DNA from: Limnobacter olei
GTDB lineage: Bacteria > Pseudomonadota > Gammaproteobacteria > Burkholderiales > Burkholderiaceae_B
Length of the DNA stretch: 58,044 bases
Reading direction: 5' to 3'
NCBI RefSeq assembly: GCF_029087225.1
Contig: NZ_JARFJD010000026.1
Location: 1 to 58,044 of the forward strand
Shown piece after piece: positions 17,800 through 26,932 of this stretch; positions within the stretch are counted from its first letter, which is position 1, and each line of letters opens with the position of its first letter. A program made the translations under genes and the position numbers. The notes below the pieces were generated by a model. It did no database searches, was not told the origin of the DNA, and saw only the letters and a list, made by a program, of their open reading frames with translations.

Positions 17800-18069
17800 A
17801 TGAACAGCCAAACTGTATTGAACTTGGGCCAGGCAGCACTGGAAGTGATGCTGATGGTATCGGGCCCGCTGTTGGTGGTAGCGCTGGTGGTGGGTTTGCT
17901 GGTCAGTATTTTGCAGGCCGCCACGCAGATCAATGAAATGACCTTGTCGTTCATTCCGAAAATTCTGGGTATTTTTGCCACCTTGCTACTGCTTGGCCCC
18001 TGGATGCTGGCCACGCTGGTGGACTACACCCAGCGTTTGATCATGAGTATTCCGACCGTGATCGGCTAA
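17800..18069 (+). CDS. fliQ: Flagellar export gate protein FliQ
   Basis: This 89-residue protein with two long hydrophobic hairpin helices matches FliQ, including VGLLVSILQAATQINEMTLSFIPK, the strongly conserved linker between them. It lies 35 bases after fliP and 2 bases before fliR. FliQ packs on the outside of the FliPR helix in the export gate. Confidence 0.97.
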   Translation: MNSQTVLNLGQAALEVMLMVSGPLLVVALVVGLLVSILQAATQINEMTLSFIPKILGIFATLLLLGPWMLATLVDYTQRLIMSIPTVIG

Positions 18070-18071
18070 GC

Positions 18072-18836
18072 ATGGTCCCCATCAACGGCGAACAACTTGA
18101 AATCTGGATCGCCTCGTTCTTGTGGCCCTTTATCCGAATTCTGGCCATGCTGGCCACAGCGCCCGTGTTCGACAACCGCACCGTGCAACGCCGCATACGT
18201 GTGGGGCTTGCCGCACTCATTGCCATTCTCATGATGCCCCTGTTACCAGCCCCCCCAGTGCTCAGTTCGGCGCAAGCCATTCCGGTTCTGATTCAACAAA
18301 TACTCATTGGTGTGGCCATGGGCTTCTCCATGCGACTGGTATTTGCAGCATTCGAAATGGCTGGTGACCTGCTCGGTCTGCAGATGGGTTTGGCCTTTGC
18401 ACAGTTCATCGACCCTGCACGCGGCATGCAAACACCACTCATCGGCAGTTTTTTGGGTGTACTGGCCATGTTGACCTTTCTGGTCATCGACGGTCACCTG
18501 CTAGTGATCGCCGCAGTGGTTCAAAGCTTTGAGTTGATCCCGATCAGCGCAAATCTTTCTGTAGTCAACAGCCAAAGCATTGCCTTGGCCGGCAGCATCA
18601 TGTTCATGCTTGCCTTGCAAATTTCATTGCCAGTCATGGCAGCTGTGTTGATCAGCAATATTGTGCTGGGTATTCTGGCGCGTGCAGCGCCGCAACTGAA
18701 CGTAATGTCAATCGGCTTTTCGATCACAATTGGAGTGGGGCTGTGGATTCTTTGGGTCAGCCTGCCCTATTTCATCGCTGGAATTGACGGCGCAATTGGC
18801 CGTCTTTTGAGTATTTCCGTGCTGAATACAGGCTGA
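18072..18836 (+). CDS. fliR: Flagellar export gate protein FliR
   Basis: FliR completes the export gate; it is structurally a fusion of a FliP-like and a FliQ-like part. The 254-residue protein has about six membrane helices and conserved GVAMGFSMRLVFAAFEMAGDLLG and MGLAFAQFIDP segments. Its TGA stop is followed without any gap by the stop of the convergent response-regulator gene. Confidence 0.97.
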   Translation: MVPINGEQLEIWIASFLWPFIRILAMLATAPVFDNRTVQRRIRVGLAALIAILMMPLLPAPPVLSSAQAIPVLIQQILIGVAMGFSMRLVFAAFEMAGDLLGLQMGLAFAQFIDPARGMQTPLIGSFLGVLAMLTFLVIDGHLLVIAAVVQSFELIPISANLSVVNSQSIALAGSIMFMLALQISLPVMAAVLISNIVLGILARAAPQLNVMSIGFSITIGVGLWILWVSLPYFIAGIDGAIGRLLSISVLNTG

Positions 18837-19289
18837 TCATTCCAGAAAAAAATCGGTGTCTGCCGTACAGTCTTTGCCCGCCAAGGGATCACCTTTGCGG
18901 CCTTCTGAATGCGACAAATGGTAACGGATCACTTCCATTAACTGCTCCACTTCAAACGGTTTAATCAAGTAATCATTGGCGCCCAAGGCAAACGCCTGTT
19001 GTAAATCACTGGCATCGCTGCGAGCACTCAACAACACAAAGGGCAGCTTTTTAAAGTGTGCATCGCCACGCACGGCACGCAACAAATCAAAGCCATCCAT
19101 GTTGGGCATCATCAAATCGCTCACAATCATTTTGGGCAAACTGGCATCGTGAACAAGGCACTCCAGCAGCAAGCGCAGTGCCTCTTGTCCATCATGGGCC
19201 TCCATCACATCCAGCCCAGTCAATTGCAGCAACTGCGAGAGGTTGCTGAGTATCGTCAAGTCATCTTCTACAATCATGACGCGCGGCAT
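18837..19289 (-). CDS. Single-domain response regulator
   Basis: The 150-residue protein is one receiver domain with a short tail and no output domain. Acidic pocket residues are ED-D at 8-10, the phosphoacceptor is D58 (IVSDLMMPNMDG), the switch Ser is in LLSAR and K110 lies in LIKPFE. Its start lies 16 bases inside the end of the histidine kinase gene, so the two are co-translated and probably form a pair. The target is unknown; the position next to fliR allows, but does not prove, a motility role. Confidence 0.93.
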   Translation of the reverse strand: MPRVMIVEDDLTILSNLSQLLQLTGLDVMEAHDGQEALRLLLECLVHDASLPKMIVSDLMMPNMDGFDLLRAVRGDAHFKKLPFVLLSARSDASDLQQAFALGANDYLIKPFEVEQLMEVIRYHLSHSEGRKGDPLAGKDCTADTDFFLE

Positions 19290-21325
19290 GCTTCCTCCTT
19301 AAGCGACGGCAAATCAACACACAACCAATGTCGATTGCGCCGATTTTTGATCATGATGCGCCCATTGATCAGGCGAATCACCCGCTTGGTTAACAGCAAG
19401 GTGAATGGCAGACACTCCCCTTTGAAGGGCACCACAGTTTCTTCGTCATGCGCTGGCTCAAGCTGGCCCCCCTTGACCATCCAGGCGGGCCACTCCAGCA
19501 ACTCAATACACAAATTCAAGGTATTTTCAGCAGGCATTTTAATGGTCAACTTGCCTGCATGCGACTCTTTGCTTTCTGCAAAAGACAGCATTTGCCGCAT
19601 GGCTTGCGTGAACACATACTCGTCGGAATAGAACTCAAATTGATCCAGACTGGGGTGCAATTCATATTCAAGCCAGTGTTGACCATGTCTGCGGCGCTGC
19701 TCAAACGAGGAAAACTGGCAGAACACCTTTCGCACATCCAGCTGCGCAACATTCAAATGTTTGCGAGTGAAATTGGCGCCCATGAACATCAGCGTTTCAT
19801 CCACCAAAGCACGCAACGAACGCAACGCTCCGCCAATTTGATCGATGTAATGCAAAGCCGATTCCATATTCACTGGCTCCTTTTGCAAGGAACTTTCCAA
19901 CAAGGCCTTAGCCGACCCAATCACCGTCATTGGTGTTCGAATTTCATGCGAGAGATACGACACAAACTGGGATTTCCGGGAGGACAGCAAAGACTCCTCG
20001 TTCAACTCCTCCCGAATGGAAAGCTCCAGGTCCATTTCCTCAGTTCTATCATGAATAATGCCCACGGCTTTGCTGGGCAAACCATAGGCATTCTTTACTG
20101 CTACCAAGTGAATTTCAAGCTTCAGCAAAGAACCATAGGTGGTTGAATAACGCACCTGCACCACCGCACTGGGCAAGTTGGCGGTGAGGCAGGCCTGTAG
20201 AGCCGAATCCAGGCCTCTGATGTCCTCGCTTAAAATACCCGCTCGCCAGGCAGTGGCCGAGATTGGTGCTTGTGCCAGCCCATCAAAACCAAACAAACGC
20301 CGCCAGGTTGAACTGAACACCACAGTTTCCTGTTCAATATCCCACTCAAAAACACCATCTTCAAGCGTCGCCACCGCGGCCACCAAACTGTCAACCGACA
20401 TTTCATGGTCTTGCTGAACAGTCTCGATTGATTTCTCCAACTGCTCAATCCGGGTTCGTTCCAGCTCAAGTTTCTCAGAGGCATTGGCCACTTGGGCCAA
20501 CGCATCCTGCTTCATCACCTGCAATTTCTGGTTGTCTGCGCGCAATACCTGGACCGACTTGTCGAGCAAAACATAGACGTAACACATCAACACCGAAATC
20601 ATCAGCAAGGCAAAAAAACTGATGAATATCTCAAAGCCTGCCCAGCCTGTCCAAAGCCCATACCATGCACTGTGATCAGAGCCGGCACCTACATGCACAA
20701 AGCCAATCAGGCTCAGCGCAATCATCTGGTTCAAACCTACGATGCCGAAAATATAAATCATCCGGCTTCGCAATGGCTTGGATTTGCCCACCGAGGTTTC
20801 ATGGGCAAAACGGCTTAGCAAGCCCATGCACACAAACAGCACCACATACATGGCCACCAAACCCGACCAGCGCACCTGCAACACTTGATGGTTGTTCGGA
20901 ATAAAAATAAATGCCATGTGAATCAGAAACTGAATCAAAATGCCCAGCGAGGTAAAGAGCAACATGAACAGCTTGGCTGCACCCTTGGCTGACTGCACCA
21001 GATAATCCACATACAGAAACACTGCAATACACACCGCAAAGGTGAGTACAGTTCCCGAAATGCTGAACAGGGCGTCTTTGGCGGAAGGCAAGGTTAAACC
21101 CACAAACGCCGAAGCAAAGAACATAGAAATCACATAAAGGGTAATAAGTACCCCTCGTCGAATCAGGTAGTGGCTATTGGCAATCAGGGGTGGGTTTTTG
21201 ATTCGAACTTCCACGCCCACGGTCATGGCCAGCAGTGAGGCGAAAAAGCCAAAGGCCAATCCGGAAAGATGGGCCTCTGAGATTGCGGCTGCTGCGAATG
21301 CAAAATCCTCCACCAACCAATTCAT
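19274..21325 (-). CDS. Membrane PAS histidine kinase with degenerate ATPase domain
   Basis: The 683-residue protein has seven or eight membrane helices (about 15-255), a coiled-coil (265-310), a PAS domain (about 315-430) and a HisKA domain with phosphoacceptor near residue 460 (SHEIRTP). The C-terminal 140 residues lie where HATPase_c should be, but no N box with Asn and no DxGxG or GxGL glycine motifs are visible. Either the domain is very divergent or ATP binding is lost and another kinase must supply phosphate. ATG at 21325 has GGGGCGG upstream; a GTG at 21334 is too close. Confidence 0.85.
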   Translation of the reverse strand: MNWLVEDFAFAAAAISEAHLSGLAFGFFASLLAMTVGVEVRIKNPPLIANSHYLIRRGVLITLYVISMFFASAFVGLTLPSAKDALFSISGTVLTFAVCIAVFLYVDYLVQSAKGAAKLFMLLFTSLGILIQFLIHMAFIFIPNNHQVLQVRWSGLVAMYVVLFVCMGLLSRFAHETSVGKSKPLRSRMIYIFGIVGLNQMIALSLIGFVHVGAGSDHSAWYGLWTGWAGFEIFISFFALLMISVLMCYVYVLLDKSVQVLRADNQKLQVMKQDALAQVANASEKLELERTRIEQLEKSIETVQQDHEMSVDSLVAAVATLEDGVFEWDIEQETVVFSSTWRRLFGFDGLAQAPISATAWRAGILSEDIRGLDSALQACLTANLPSAVVQVRYSTTYGSLLKLEIHLVAVKNAYGLPSKAVGIIHDRTEEMDLELSIREELNEESLLSSRKSQFVSYLSHEIRTPMTVIGSAKALLESSLQKEPVNMESALHYIDQIGGALRSLRALVDETLMFMGANFTRKHLNVAQLDVRKVFCQFSSFEQRRRHGQHWLEYELHPSLDQFEFYSDEYVFTQAMRQMLSFAESKESHAGKLTIKMPAENTLNLCIELLEWPAWMVKGGQLEPAHDEETVVPFKGECLPFTLLLTKRVIRLINGRIMIKNRRNRHWLCVDLPSLKEEACRAS

Positions 21326-21460
21326 GAAATGCACCGCCCCTGATTCGATTTATGCAGCTTGTTGCTGATTTATTTAATAGTAACGACCGACAAGATTTTG
21401 CAGGGCGTTCACACAATTTAACAACTTGGGGTGATACACCTATCCCCCCAATCGGGGTAG

Positions 21461-22870
21461 CTAGGGGTTAAACCTGCTGCGGATACTACTTATTGTGAAA
21501 ATTGCGCCCAAAACAAAGGCGCTAAAAATGCCCACCGCGCCCTCATAGACGGTATTCGGAAAGCCATAAAACTTCCAGGCCACTGTGGTCATCACGCCGG
21601 TACTTGACATACTCAGCATGGCCAGCGAGTTCAACTTCGCGCCCAGGACCTGCCAAATCAGAATGGGTACAAACACAGCGCCCAAGGTCCCCCAAGCCCA
21701 AACCACCAAAGAAAATACACTTTGCTCGCTCCACAGGCCAATACCGAGGGCAAAAACAGTGGTCATCGCGGTGGCCGCTTTCAAAAACCAACGATTCTCC
21801 GAGGGTTTTCTGGGCAAGTCTTGAGTGATTGCAGACGAACACGACAGCACCAGCGAATCTGCCGTAGACATGGTGGCTGCAAAAATGCCTGCCAGCATCA
21901 GCCCGGCCAACCAGGGTGGCAACAAATCGCGCGCCATATTGGGCAAGGCCATTTCGGGATCAAAACCACTGGTTTCGCCAAAATACAAGCGGCTAAGCAA
22001 ACCCACCGCAGTTGCAAAGCAATAAAACAGCAGGTAGTAGCTGTAATACCACCAGCGTACCTGGTTCATTTGCCGGGTATTTTGCAAGGCCAAATACCGG
22101 CTGACAATATGCGGCTGCCCAAGCGCCGCTGCACCGGCAAACATCCACCCCACCACAAAGGCAACTGCCCCGGCATAACCGGGAATATCAAGCCCGGTGG
22201 GTGTCGGGTTCATAAAACCATCGATGGCAGCCGCCTGCTGAAACACAGCCTGCATACCGCCCAAATGGGTAACCGCGGCAACCAACAGCACGACAATCGA
22301 AACAATCATCAACAGCGATTGCGCGACATCCGTCCAAATAGAAGCACGTATGCCACCCGCAATGCTGTAGGCAATTACAACCACTGCAACCATGCTCATA
22401 CCGATTGCCATGGGAATGTCGAGCATGCCTTCCAGCGCCTTGCCGCCCGCTGCAATTTGCGCTGCGGCATAAGTCGCCAAAAAAACAATACTGAACAATG
22501 CAGCCAGCACTTGCCAGCTGCGGTTGTTGGTTCCACCCCATCGTGCCAACAAACTGATGATGCCATTGGCGTGAATGCGATCCGCCTCATCCCGCATGCG
22601 TTCATGCGCAGTTTTTGAGGCAATCAGGTCGCCCACAATCCAACCCAGCATCAACCAAACAGACTGAACGCCTGCAGTGTAGGTGTAACCAATCAGGCCG
22701 ATGAACATATAGCCTGAATTGTTGGTGGCCACCGCCGACAGACCGACCAACCAAGGCGGCACGCTGCGGCTGGCGACAAAATAGTCGGCTGCGCTTGCCT
22801 TGGCCTGCCGCGCAGAACTAAGGCCGATCAGCAACACCACCGCAAGGCAAATAAAAAACGTAGCGCCCAA
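21461..22870 (-). CDS. Sodium/solute symporter (SSS family), ectoine-operon linked
   Basis: The 469-residue protein has about 13 membrane helices. ADYFVASRSVPPWLVGLS and GGIRASIWTDVAQSL are typical of the SSS family (PutP, PanF), which imports small solutes with sodium. The start is TTG, one base after the ectD stop, and its product begins at the expected first helix, so translation seems coupled to ectD. Being the last gene of the ectoine operon suggests ectoine, hydroxyectoine or a precursor amino acid as substrate. This is inferred from context only. Confidence 0.88.
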   Translation of the reverse strand: MGATFFICLAVVLLIGLSSARQAKASAADYFVASRSVPPWLVGLSAVATNNSGYMFIGLIGYTYTAGVQSVWLMLGWIVGDLIASKTAHERMRDEADRIHANGIISLLARWGGTNNRSWQVLAALFSIVFLATYAAAQIAAGGKALEGMLDIPMAIGMSMVAVVVIAYSIAGGIRASIWTDVAQSLLMIVSIVVLLVAAVTHLGGMQAVFQQAAAIDGFMNPTPTGLDIPGYAGAVAFVVGWMFAGAAALGQPHIVSRYLALQNTRQMNQVRWWYYSYYLLFYCFATAVGLLSRLYFGETSGFDPEMALPNMARDLLPPWLAGLMLAGIFAATMSTADSLVLSCSSAITQDLPRKPSENRWFLKAATAMTTVFALGIGLWSEQSVFSLVVWAWGTLGAVFVPILIWQVLGAKLNSLAMLSMSSTGVMTTVAWKFYGFPNTVYEGAVGIFSAFVLGAIFTISSIRSRFNP

Positions 22871-22871
22871 A

Positions 22872-23786
22872 TTAAGCAGGCACCTGCAAGCTCAATGGCT
22901 CAATGGTTCGCGCCGCCAGAAATTCTGGTCGAGGCGTATCTGCCGCATACGGGGAATTCAGCGCATTGCTGACTGCGTTGTACACATAGAACAGGTTGGC
23001 ACGCAGGTGGTCACTGGTATTTTTACCTGCGCCATGCATCACGTTGCAATCGAACAGCAACACTGAGCCTGCCGGTGCAACTACTTCCTGTACGCCACCA
23101 CTTTCTTCAAGCAAATCGAGAAACAGTGCGGGCGGCTTGCCCACAGCCTGTTTTTTGAATGCTTCGCGGTAACCGCTTGTGTCGGGAGTTTCCCCAGGGC
23201 AGGCCACAAAGGTTTTGTGGCTGCGTGGCATGAACTTCAAGGAGCCATCGGCAGAGATTTCATCGGTCAGCAGCACGGTTGCGCTAATGGCGCGCATGCC
23301 CGGCATGCCATCCTCCGCGTGCCAGGTTTCAAAATCGCTGTGCCACTCGAAGCCACTGCCATACTGTGGGCTTTTGAAGTTCAAACGCGACTGGTGAATG
23401 TAAACCGAGTCGTTTAACAAAAACTGCACCACTTCCAGCATGCGTGGGTTACTTGCTGTGTCTTTCAGTAAACCGTCCATGCCATGCACGCCAAACAAAG
23501 TGCGCAACTGCTCACTGTCCGCTTCCTTGATCAACTGGCCAGGGTGAGTGTGGACACAGTTTTTGCTGGTGCGCTCTGCATTTGCCCGCAACTCGTCGAG
23601 CTCATAAGCCGAGAACACATCGGTCAGCACCAGATATCCATCTCGCTCAAACTGCTCGACTTGCTCTTTGCTCAAAGGCGAATCATCACTCCAGGCACTG
23701 TGTACCACTGGCTCGGCGCGTCGAATCAAGGCACCTTCGGATTTGTCACGTGTGGGGTATGGGTCTCTTACGGCTGAAACAATCAT
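22872..23786 (-). CDS. ectD: Ectoine hydroxylase EctD
   Basis: EctD is an Fe(II)/2-oxoglutarate dioxygenase that converts ectoine to 5-hydroxyectoine. The 304-residue protein carries the family signature FEWHSDFETWHAEDGMP and the iron triad H149, D151 and H251 (DCNVMHGAG). The ATG at 23786 follows a strong AGGAGG; an in-frame start at 23858 would add unmatched residues that overlap ectC. It lies 22 bases after ectC and is followed at once by the symporter. Confidence 0.97.
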   Translation of the reverse strand: MIVSAVRDPYPTRDKSEGALIRRAEPVVHSAWSDDSPLSKEQVEQFERDGYLVLTDVFSAYELDELRANAERTSKNCVHTHPGQLIKEADSEQLRTLFGVHGMDGLLKDTASNPRMLEVVQFLLNDSVYIHQSRLNFKSPQYGSGFEWHSDFETWHAEDGMPGMRAISATVLLTDEISADGSLKFMPRSHKTFVACPGETPDTSGYREAFKKQAVGKPPALFLDLLEESGGVQEVVAPAGSVLLFDCNVMHGAGKNTSDHLRANLFYVYNAVSNALNSPYAADTPRPEFLAARTIEPLSLQVPA

Positions 23787-23808
23787 TGTGTTTTGCCTCC
23801 TGTCTGTT

Positions 23809-24198
23809 TCATTCGGCCAGCGCAGGGTATGCGCCAGTTTCGTCGTGCACTTCCGCACCTGTCACGGGTGGGTTGAACACGCAGGCCATGATCATCGGCT
23901 CATCGAACGCACGCAGAATATGCGGATCGTGCAAGTTCAAGGCGTACATGGTGCCCGCCTCAATCGGGTACACCTTGCCGTCAATCTTGCTTTCAATTTC
24001 GCCCTTGCCACTCACGCAATACACACTCTCCAAGTGGTTCTTGTAATGCATGTGCAATTCAGCCTTGGCGTGAATGGTGGTGATGTGAAAGGAAAAGCCC
24101 ATTTTGTCGTCGCGCAACAGCATGCGAACACTGTCCCAACCTTTCGAATGAATGTGCTTCTCCGTGCCTTGTACTTCGCTAAGTTTTCGAACAATCAT
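23809..24198 (-). CDS. ectC: L-ectoine synthase EctC
   Basis: EctC is the cupin that closes N-gamma-acetyl-diaminobutyrate to ectoine. The 129-residue length is typical. The iron ligands known for EctC are at the same positions here: E57 (HLESVY), Y85 (GTMYAL) and H93 (HDPHIL). The start codon overlaps the ectB stop by 4 bases, so translation is coupled. Confidence 0.98.
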   Translation of the reverse strand: MIVRKLSEVQGTEKHIHSKGWDSVRMLLRDDKMGFSFHITTIHAKAELHMHYKNHLESVYCVSGKGEIESKIDGKVYPIEAGTMYALNLHDPHILRAFDEPMIMACVFNPPVTGAEVHDETGAYPALAE

Positions 24199-25529
24199 GC
24201 TTTCACCTTTTTGCTGTTGGCCTCTTTTTCAACCTTGGCACTGATGGTGGCCACTGCCTTTTCCAAAATGGTCAAGCCCTTCTTAAGGTCTTCCATTTCA
24301 ATATTCAGGGCAGCAAATACTTTCACCACCTGGCCATCGTTGCCACAGGTTTCGATGATCATGTGGTGCTTGAAACACTCCGCCACCACTTCGTCGGCCA
24401 GGGCACCACTTTGCATTTCAATGCCCTGCATCATGCCGCGGCCTTTCACCCGCACTGTGACGTTGTCGTTGGCTTTCAAAATACGATTCAGGCTTTGGTT
24501 CACCACCTCGGCACGCTGTGCAATACCTCGCTCAAACGACGGGTTGTCCCAATACTTTTCGAGGGCCGCTGCTGCAGTAATGAAGGCATGGTTGTTGCCC
24601 CGGAACGTGCCGTTGTGCTCGCCGGGTTTCCAGAAATCAAGGTCCGGGCGAATCAGGGTGACCGCCATTGGCAGGCCCATACCAGACAGGGATTTGGACA
24701 GGCAAATCAGGTCAGGCTCAATGCCAGCTTCCTCAAAGCTGAAGAACGAACCTGCACGGCCAACACCAGCCTGAATCTCATCCAGAATCAGCATGGCGCC
24801 AGCCTTGCGAGTTACCTTGGCCAGGTTCTTCAACCACTTCATGGAGGCCGGGTTCAAACCGCCCTCACCCTGCACGCCTTCTACGATCACGGCGGCAGGC
24901 GCATCTTGACCACTCGACTTGTCGGTCAACATTTTCTCAAGGTACTCGGTGGTGTCCACACCTTCGCCCATGTAGCCGTCGTAAGGGTAACGGTCAACGC
25001 CACACAGCGTAGAAGCCGATGGGCTGCGGTGGTGGGTGTTCGCCGTGCAAGCCAATGCCCCTTGGGTTACACCATGAAAACCGTTGGTGAACGCAATAAT
25101 TTGCTTGCGCCCGGTAATTTTGCGGGCCAGCTTGATTGCTGCCTCAACCGAATTTGTGCCTGTAGGGCCGGTAAACTGAATGCGGTATTGCATGCCACGC
25201 GGCTTCAAAATATGGCGGTTGAATGCATCAATGAACTTGGCCTTGGCAGCGCTGTGCATGTCCAGGCTGTGGCCGATACCGTCATCCGAAATGTAATCAA
25301 GCAATGCCGATTTCATCTCTGGATCGTTGTGCCCGTAATTCAACGAGCCTGCCCCAGACAGGAAATCGAGATAATCCTGACCATGCATGTCGGTCATGTA
25401 GCTGCCTTTTGCACGCACAAACAATGTAGGGAAACTGCGGCAATAACTGCGTGCTTCCGATTCATTTTTCTGAAACGTGCGAATTTTGCTCAGGGTTTGA
25501 AAGTCGATTGACTTGCTTGAGTCACTCAT
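24195..25529 (-). CDS. ectB: Diaminobutyrate-2-oxoglutarate transaminase EctB
   Basis: EctB makes L-2,4-diaminobutyrate from aspartate semialdehyde with glutamate as amino donor. The 444-residue class III aminotransferase has the pyridoxal phosphate lysine at K279 (ICLSKSLSG), the cofactor aspartate D250 ([12 protein letters not shown]) and [16 protein letters not shown] near residue 121. The start overlaps the ectA stop by 4 bases. A short Lys-rich tail ends the protein. Confidence 0.97.
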   Translation of the reverse strand: MSDSSKSIDFQTLSKIRTFQKNESEARSYCRSFPTLFVRAKGSYMTDMHGQDYLDFLSGAGSLNYGHNDPEMKSALLDYISDDGIGHSLDMHSAAKAKFIDAFNRHILKPRGMQYRIQFTGPTGTNSVEAAIKLARKITGRKQIIAFTNGFHGVTQGALACTANTHHRSPSASTLCGVDRYPYDGYMGEGVDTTEYLEKMLTDKSSGQDAPAAVIVEGVQGEGGLNPASMKWLKNLAKVTRKAGAMLILDEIQAGVGRAGSFFSFEEAGIEPDLICLSKSLSGMGLPMAVTLIRPDLDFWKPGEHNGTFRGNNHAFITAAAALEKYWDNPSFERGIAQRAEVVNQSLNRILKANDNVTVRVKGRGMMQGIEMQSGALADEVVAECFKHHMIIETCGNDGQVVKVFAALNIEMEDLKKGLTILEKAVATISAKVEKEANSKKVKA

Positions 25530-26053
25530 TGCTGTACTCCTTGAGTTTGTAGGAATGTCGCCAGTGGCGATGTTGGCAAGGCGATTTCCACCAGTACTTC
25601 AGTGTTGTGTCGACCGCCAAAATGAGACTGTTCGTCGAACCAGTCTCGAGAAGACAAATCGCTGCCCCAGTCGCGGGCCAGTGATTTGAAAAGACCCCAG
25701 GACGCCGAGTTCTCAGGCGTAATGGATGTGTGAATTTTTTTGATCCCGTTTTGTTGGGCGACCACCCAGTTAATGAGTCTCTTGCCCAAGCCAAGGCCAC
25801 GGGCCTTTTCACCCACTGCAACTTGCCATACAAAAAACGTGTCGGGCTGTTGGGGCGGAATGTAGCCGGAAACCCAAGCCACGACCTCGCCATTCAGGGT
25901 GGCGACTACGCAAGTGGGCGCAAAGTGGCTGCATTGCAGCAAATACAAATAATGGGAATTCAGATCGAGGGGTTTGCAATCATCCACAAGGTGGAACACG
26001 GCTGTACCGTCTTCAAGCACGGGATGTCGCAAAACGACATCATGTTTGGACAT
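25526..26053 (-). CDS. ectA: L-2,4-diaminobutyrate acetyltransferase EctA
   Basis: EctA acetylates diaminobutyrate with acetyl-CoA, the second step to ectoine. The 175-residue GNAT protein has DCKPLDLNS, the usual EctA start region, and the acetyl-CoA loop ARGLGLGKRL. It is the first gene of the operon ectABCD-symporter. No clear Shine-Dalgarno sequence precedes the ATG, which is odd for a first gene; the leader is about 120 nt if the promoter at 26181-26209 is right. No dedicated aspartokinase gene accompanies the cluster. Confidence 0.96.
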   Translation of the reverse strand: MSKHDVVLRHPVLEDGTAVFHLVDDCKPLDLNSHYLYLLQCSHFAPTCVVATLNGEVVAWVSGYIPPQQPDTFFVWQVAVGEKARGLGLGKRLINWVVAQQNGIKKIHTSITPENSASWGLFKSLARDWGSDLSSRDWFDEQSHFGGRHNTEVLVEIALPTSPLATFLQTQGVQQ

Positions 26054-26180
26054 TTGGATGAGATGGCTCTGTTATTGGCAGACCCATTTATTATTAATAA
26101 ATAAACTACTTCTCATCCTTTCGTAAAAGCTCACCATTGAAAAACAAGGCAATGAAGAGTTTTTATGAAAGAACAAATCA

Positions 26181-26209
26181 ATAATAGTTTACTTTATGAA
26201 TTAATGCAA
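26181..26209 (-). promoter_or_regulatory. Candidate ectABCD promoter with operator half-site
   Basis: On the minus strand TTGCAT and TATTAT are 17 bp apart; the -10 matches the sigma-70 consensus at 5 of 6 positions and the -35 at 3. The spacer contains AATTCAT (26196-26202), the same heptamer that forms the palindrome before the divergent regulator gene. Repressor binding there would block RNA polymerase. Confidence 0.5.
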
Positions 26210-26309
26210 ACCTTAATCTATCCGAGCCACAGCACCCCTGAAATGTTAAATTTGGTGTGATTACTCTAAGCGTAGGAAATTCCAACTCACCAGACCGGTT
26301 AATCACTAC

Positions 26310-26327
26310 AATTCATCAAAATGAATT
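26310..26327. promoter_or_regulatory. Palindromic operator before ectR
   Basis: AATTCAT-CAAA-ATGAATT is a perfect inverted repeat with 7-bp arms. It ends 20 bases before the regulator start and overlaps TACAAT (26307-26312), a possible -10 box for that gene. MarR dimers bind such sites, so autorepression is likely. Confidence 0.6.
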
Positions 26328-26347
26328 AAATCACCGGGTTAGCGCGC

Positions 26348-26830
26348 ATGGACAGCACCTTACAAGAATCACTCATTTCGCTCCGCCGAATTATTCGTGC
26401 CACAGAATCCAGTGCCCGAGAATTGGCCAAAAAAGCTGACATGGCCACCTCTGAATTGTTGACTTTGCAATCGGTGGCCGACAATCCCGGCATATCACCT
26501 GGCGAGCTGGCCAAGTCGCTCAGCCTTTCCCCCGTGACATCTACAGTGATTCTTCAAAAACTGGAAAGCCGCGGCTTGATCGAGAAAATTCGCAGCTCGG
26601 TTGACAAGCGCAGGCTTGAAGTGGTGCTGACCGACAAAGGCAAGCATGAGGTGAATGATGCACCATCCAGCCTGCAAACCCGCTTCGCAGAACGATTTGC
26701 TCACCTTCAAAGCTGGGAGCAACATTTGATCGCTTCTGTGTTGGGCCGGGTAACTACCTTGCTGGGTGCAGAAACCATGGATGCCTCGCCGATTCTTGAT
26801 GTAGGCGACATTGACAAACCCGCACAATAA
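26348..26830 (+). CDS. ectR: MarR-family regulator, EctR-like
   Basis: The 160-residue protein has a MarR winged helix (about 30-110) with LSLSPVTSTVILQKLESRGLIEK as recognition region and SSVDKRRLEVVLTDKG as wing. EctR proteins are MarR regulators that repress ectoine genes at low salinity in methylotrophs, and are encoded next to ectA; here the gene is divergent from ectA, 294 bp away. The operator-like repeats in the gap support this role. The C-terminal tail is acidic. Confidence 0.87.
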   Translation: MDSTLQESLISLRRIIRATESSARELAKKADMATSELLTLQSVADNPGISPGELAKSLSLSPVTSTVILQKLESRGLIEKIRSSVDKRRLEVVLTDKGKHEVNDAPSSLQTRFAERFAHLQSWEQHLIASVLGRVTTLLGAETMDASPILDVGDIDKPAQ

Positions 26831-26855
26831 ACCGAACAAAGCTGTCAAATAAGAA

Positions 26856-26884
26856 TTGACTTATTGTTTAATATTTTTAATAAT
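26856..26884 (+). promoter_or_regulatory. Strong sigma-70-type promoter
   Basis: TTGACT (26856-26861), a 17-bp AT-rich spacer and AATAAT (26879-26884) match the consensus at 5 of 6 positions in each box. Transcription would start near 26891, about 42 nt before the small membrane-protein gene. Confidence 0.7.
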
Positions 26885-26932
26885 CGTATCAAATTTACAA
26901 CAATTCACATTCTCTGGGTTTGACTGGTTCAC

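Noticed and set aside
23668-24774. Plus-strand 368-codon open frame
   Set aside because: It runs across three well-supported ect genes on the other strand and shows no domain or ribosome site.
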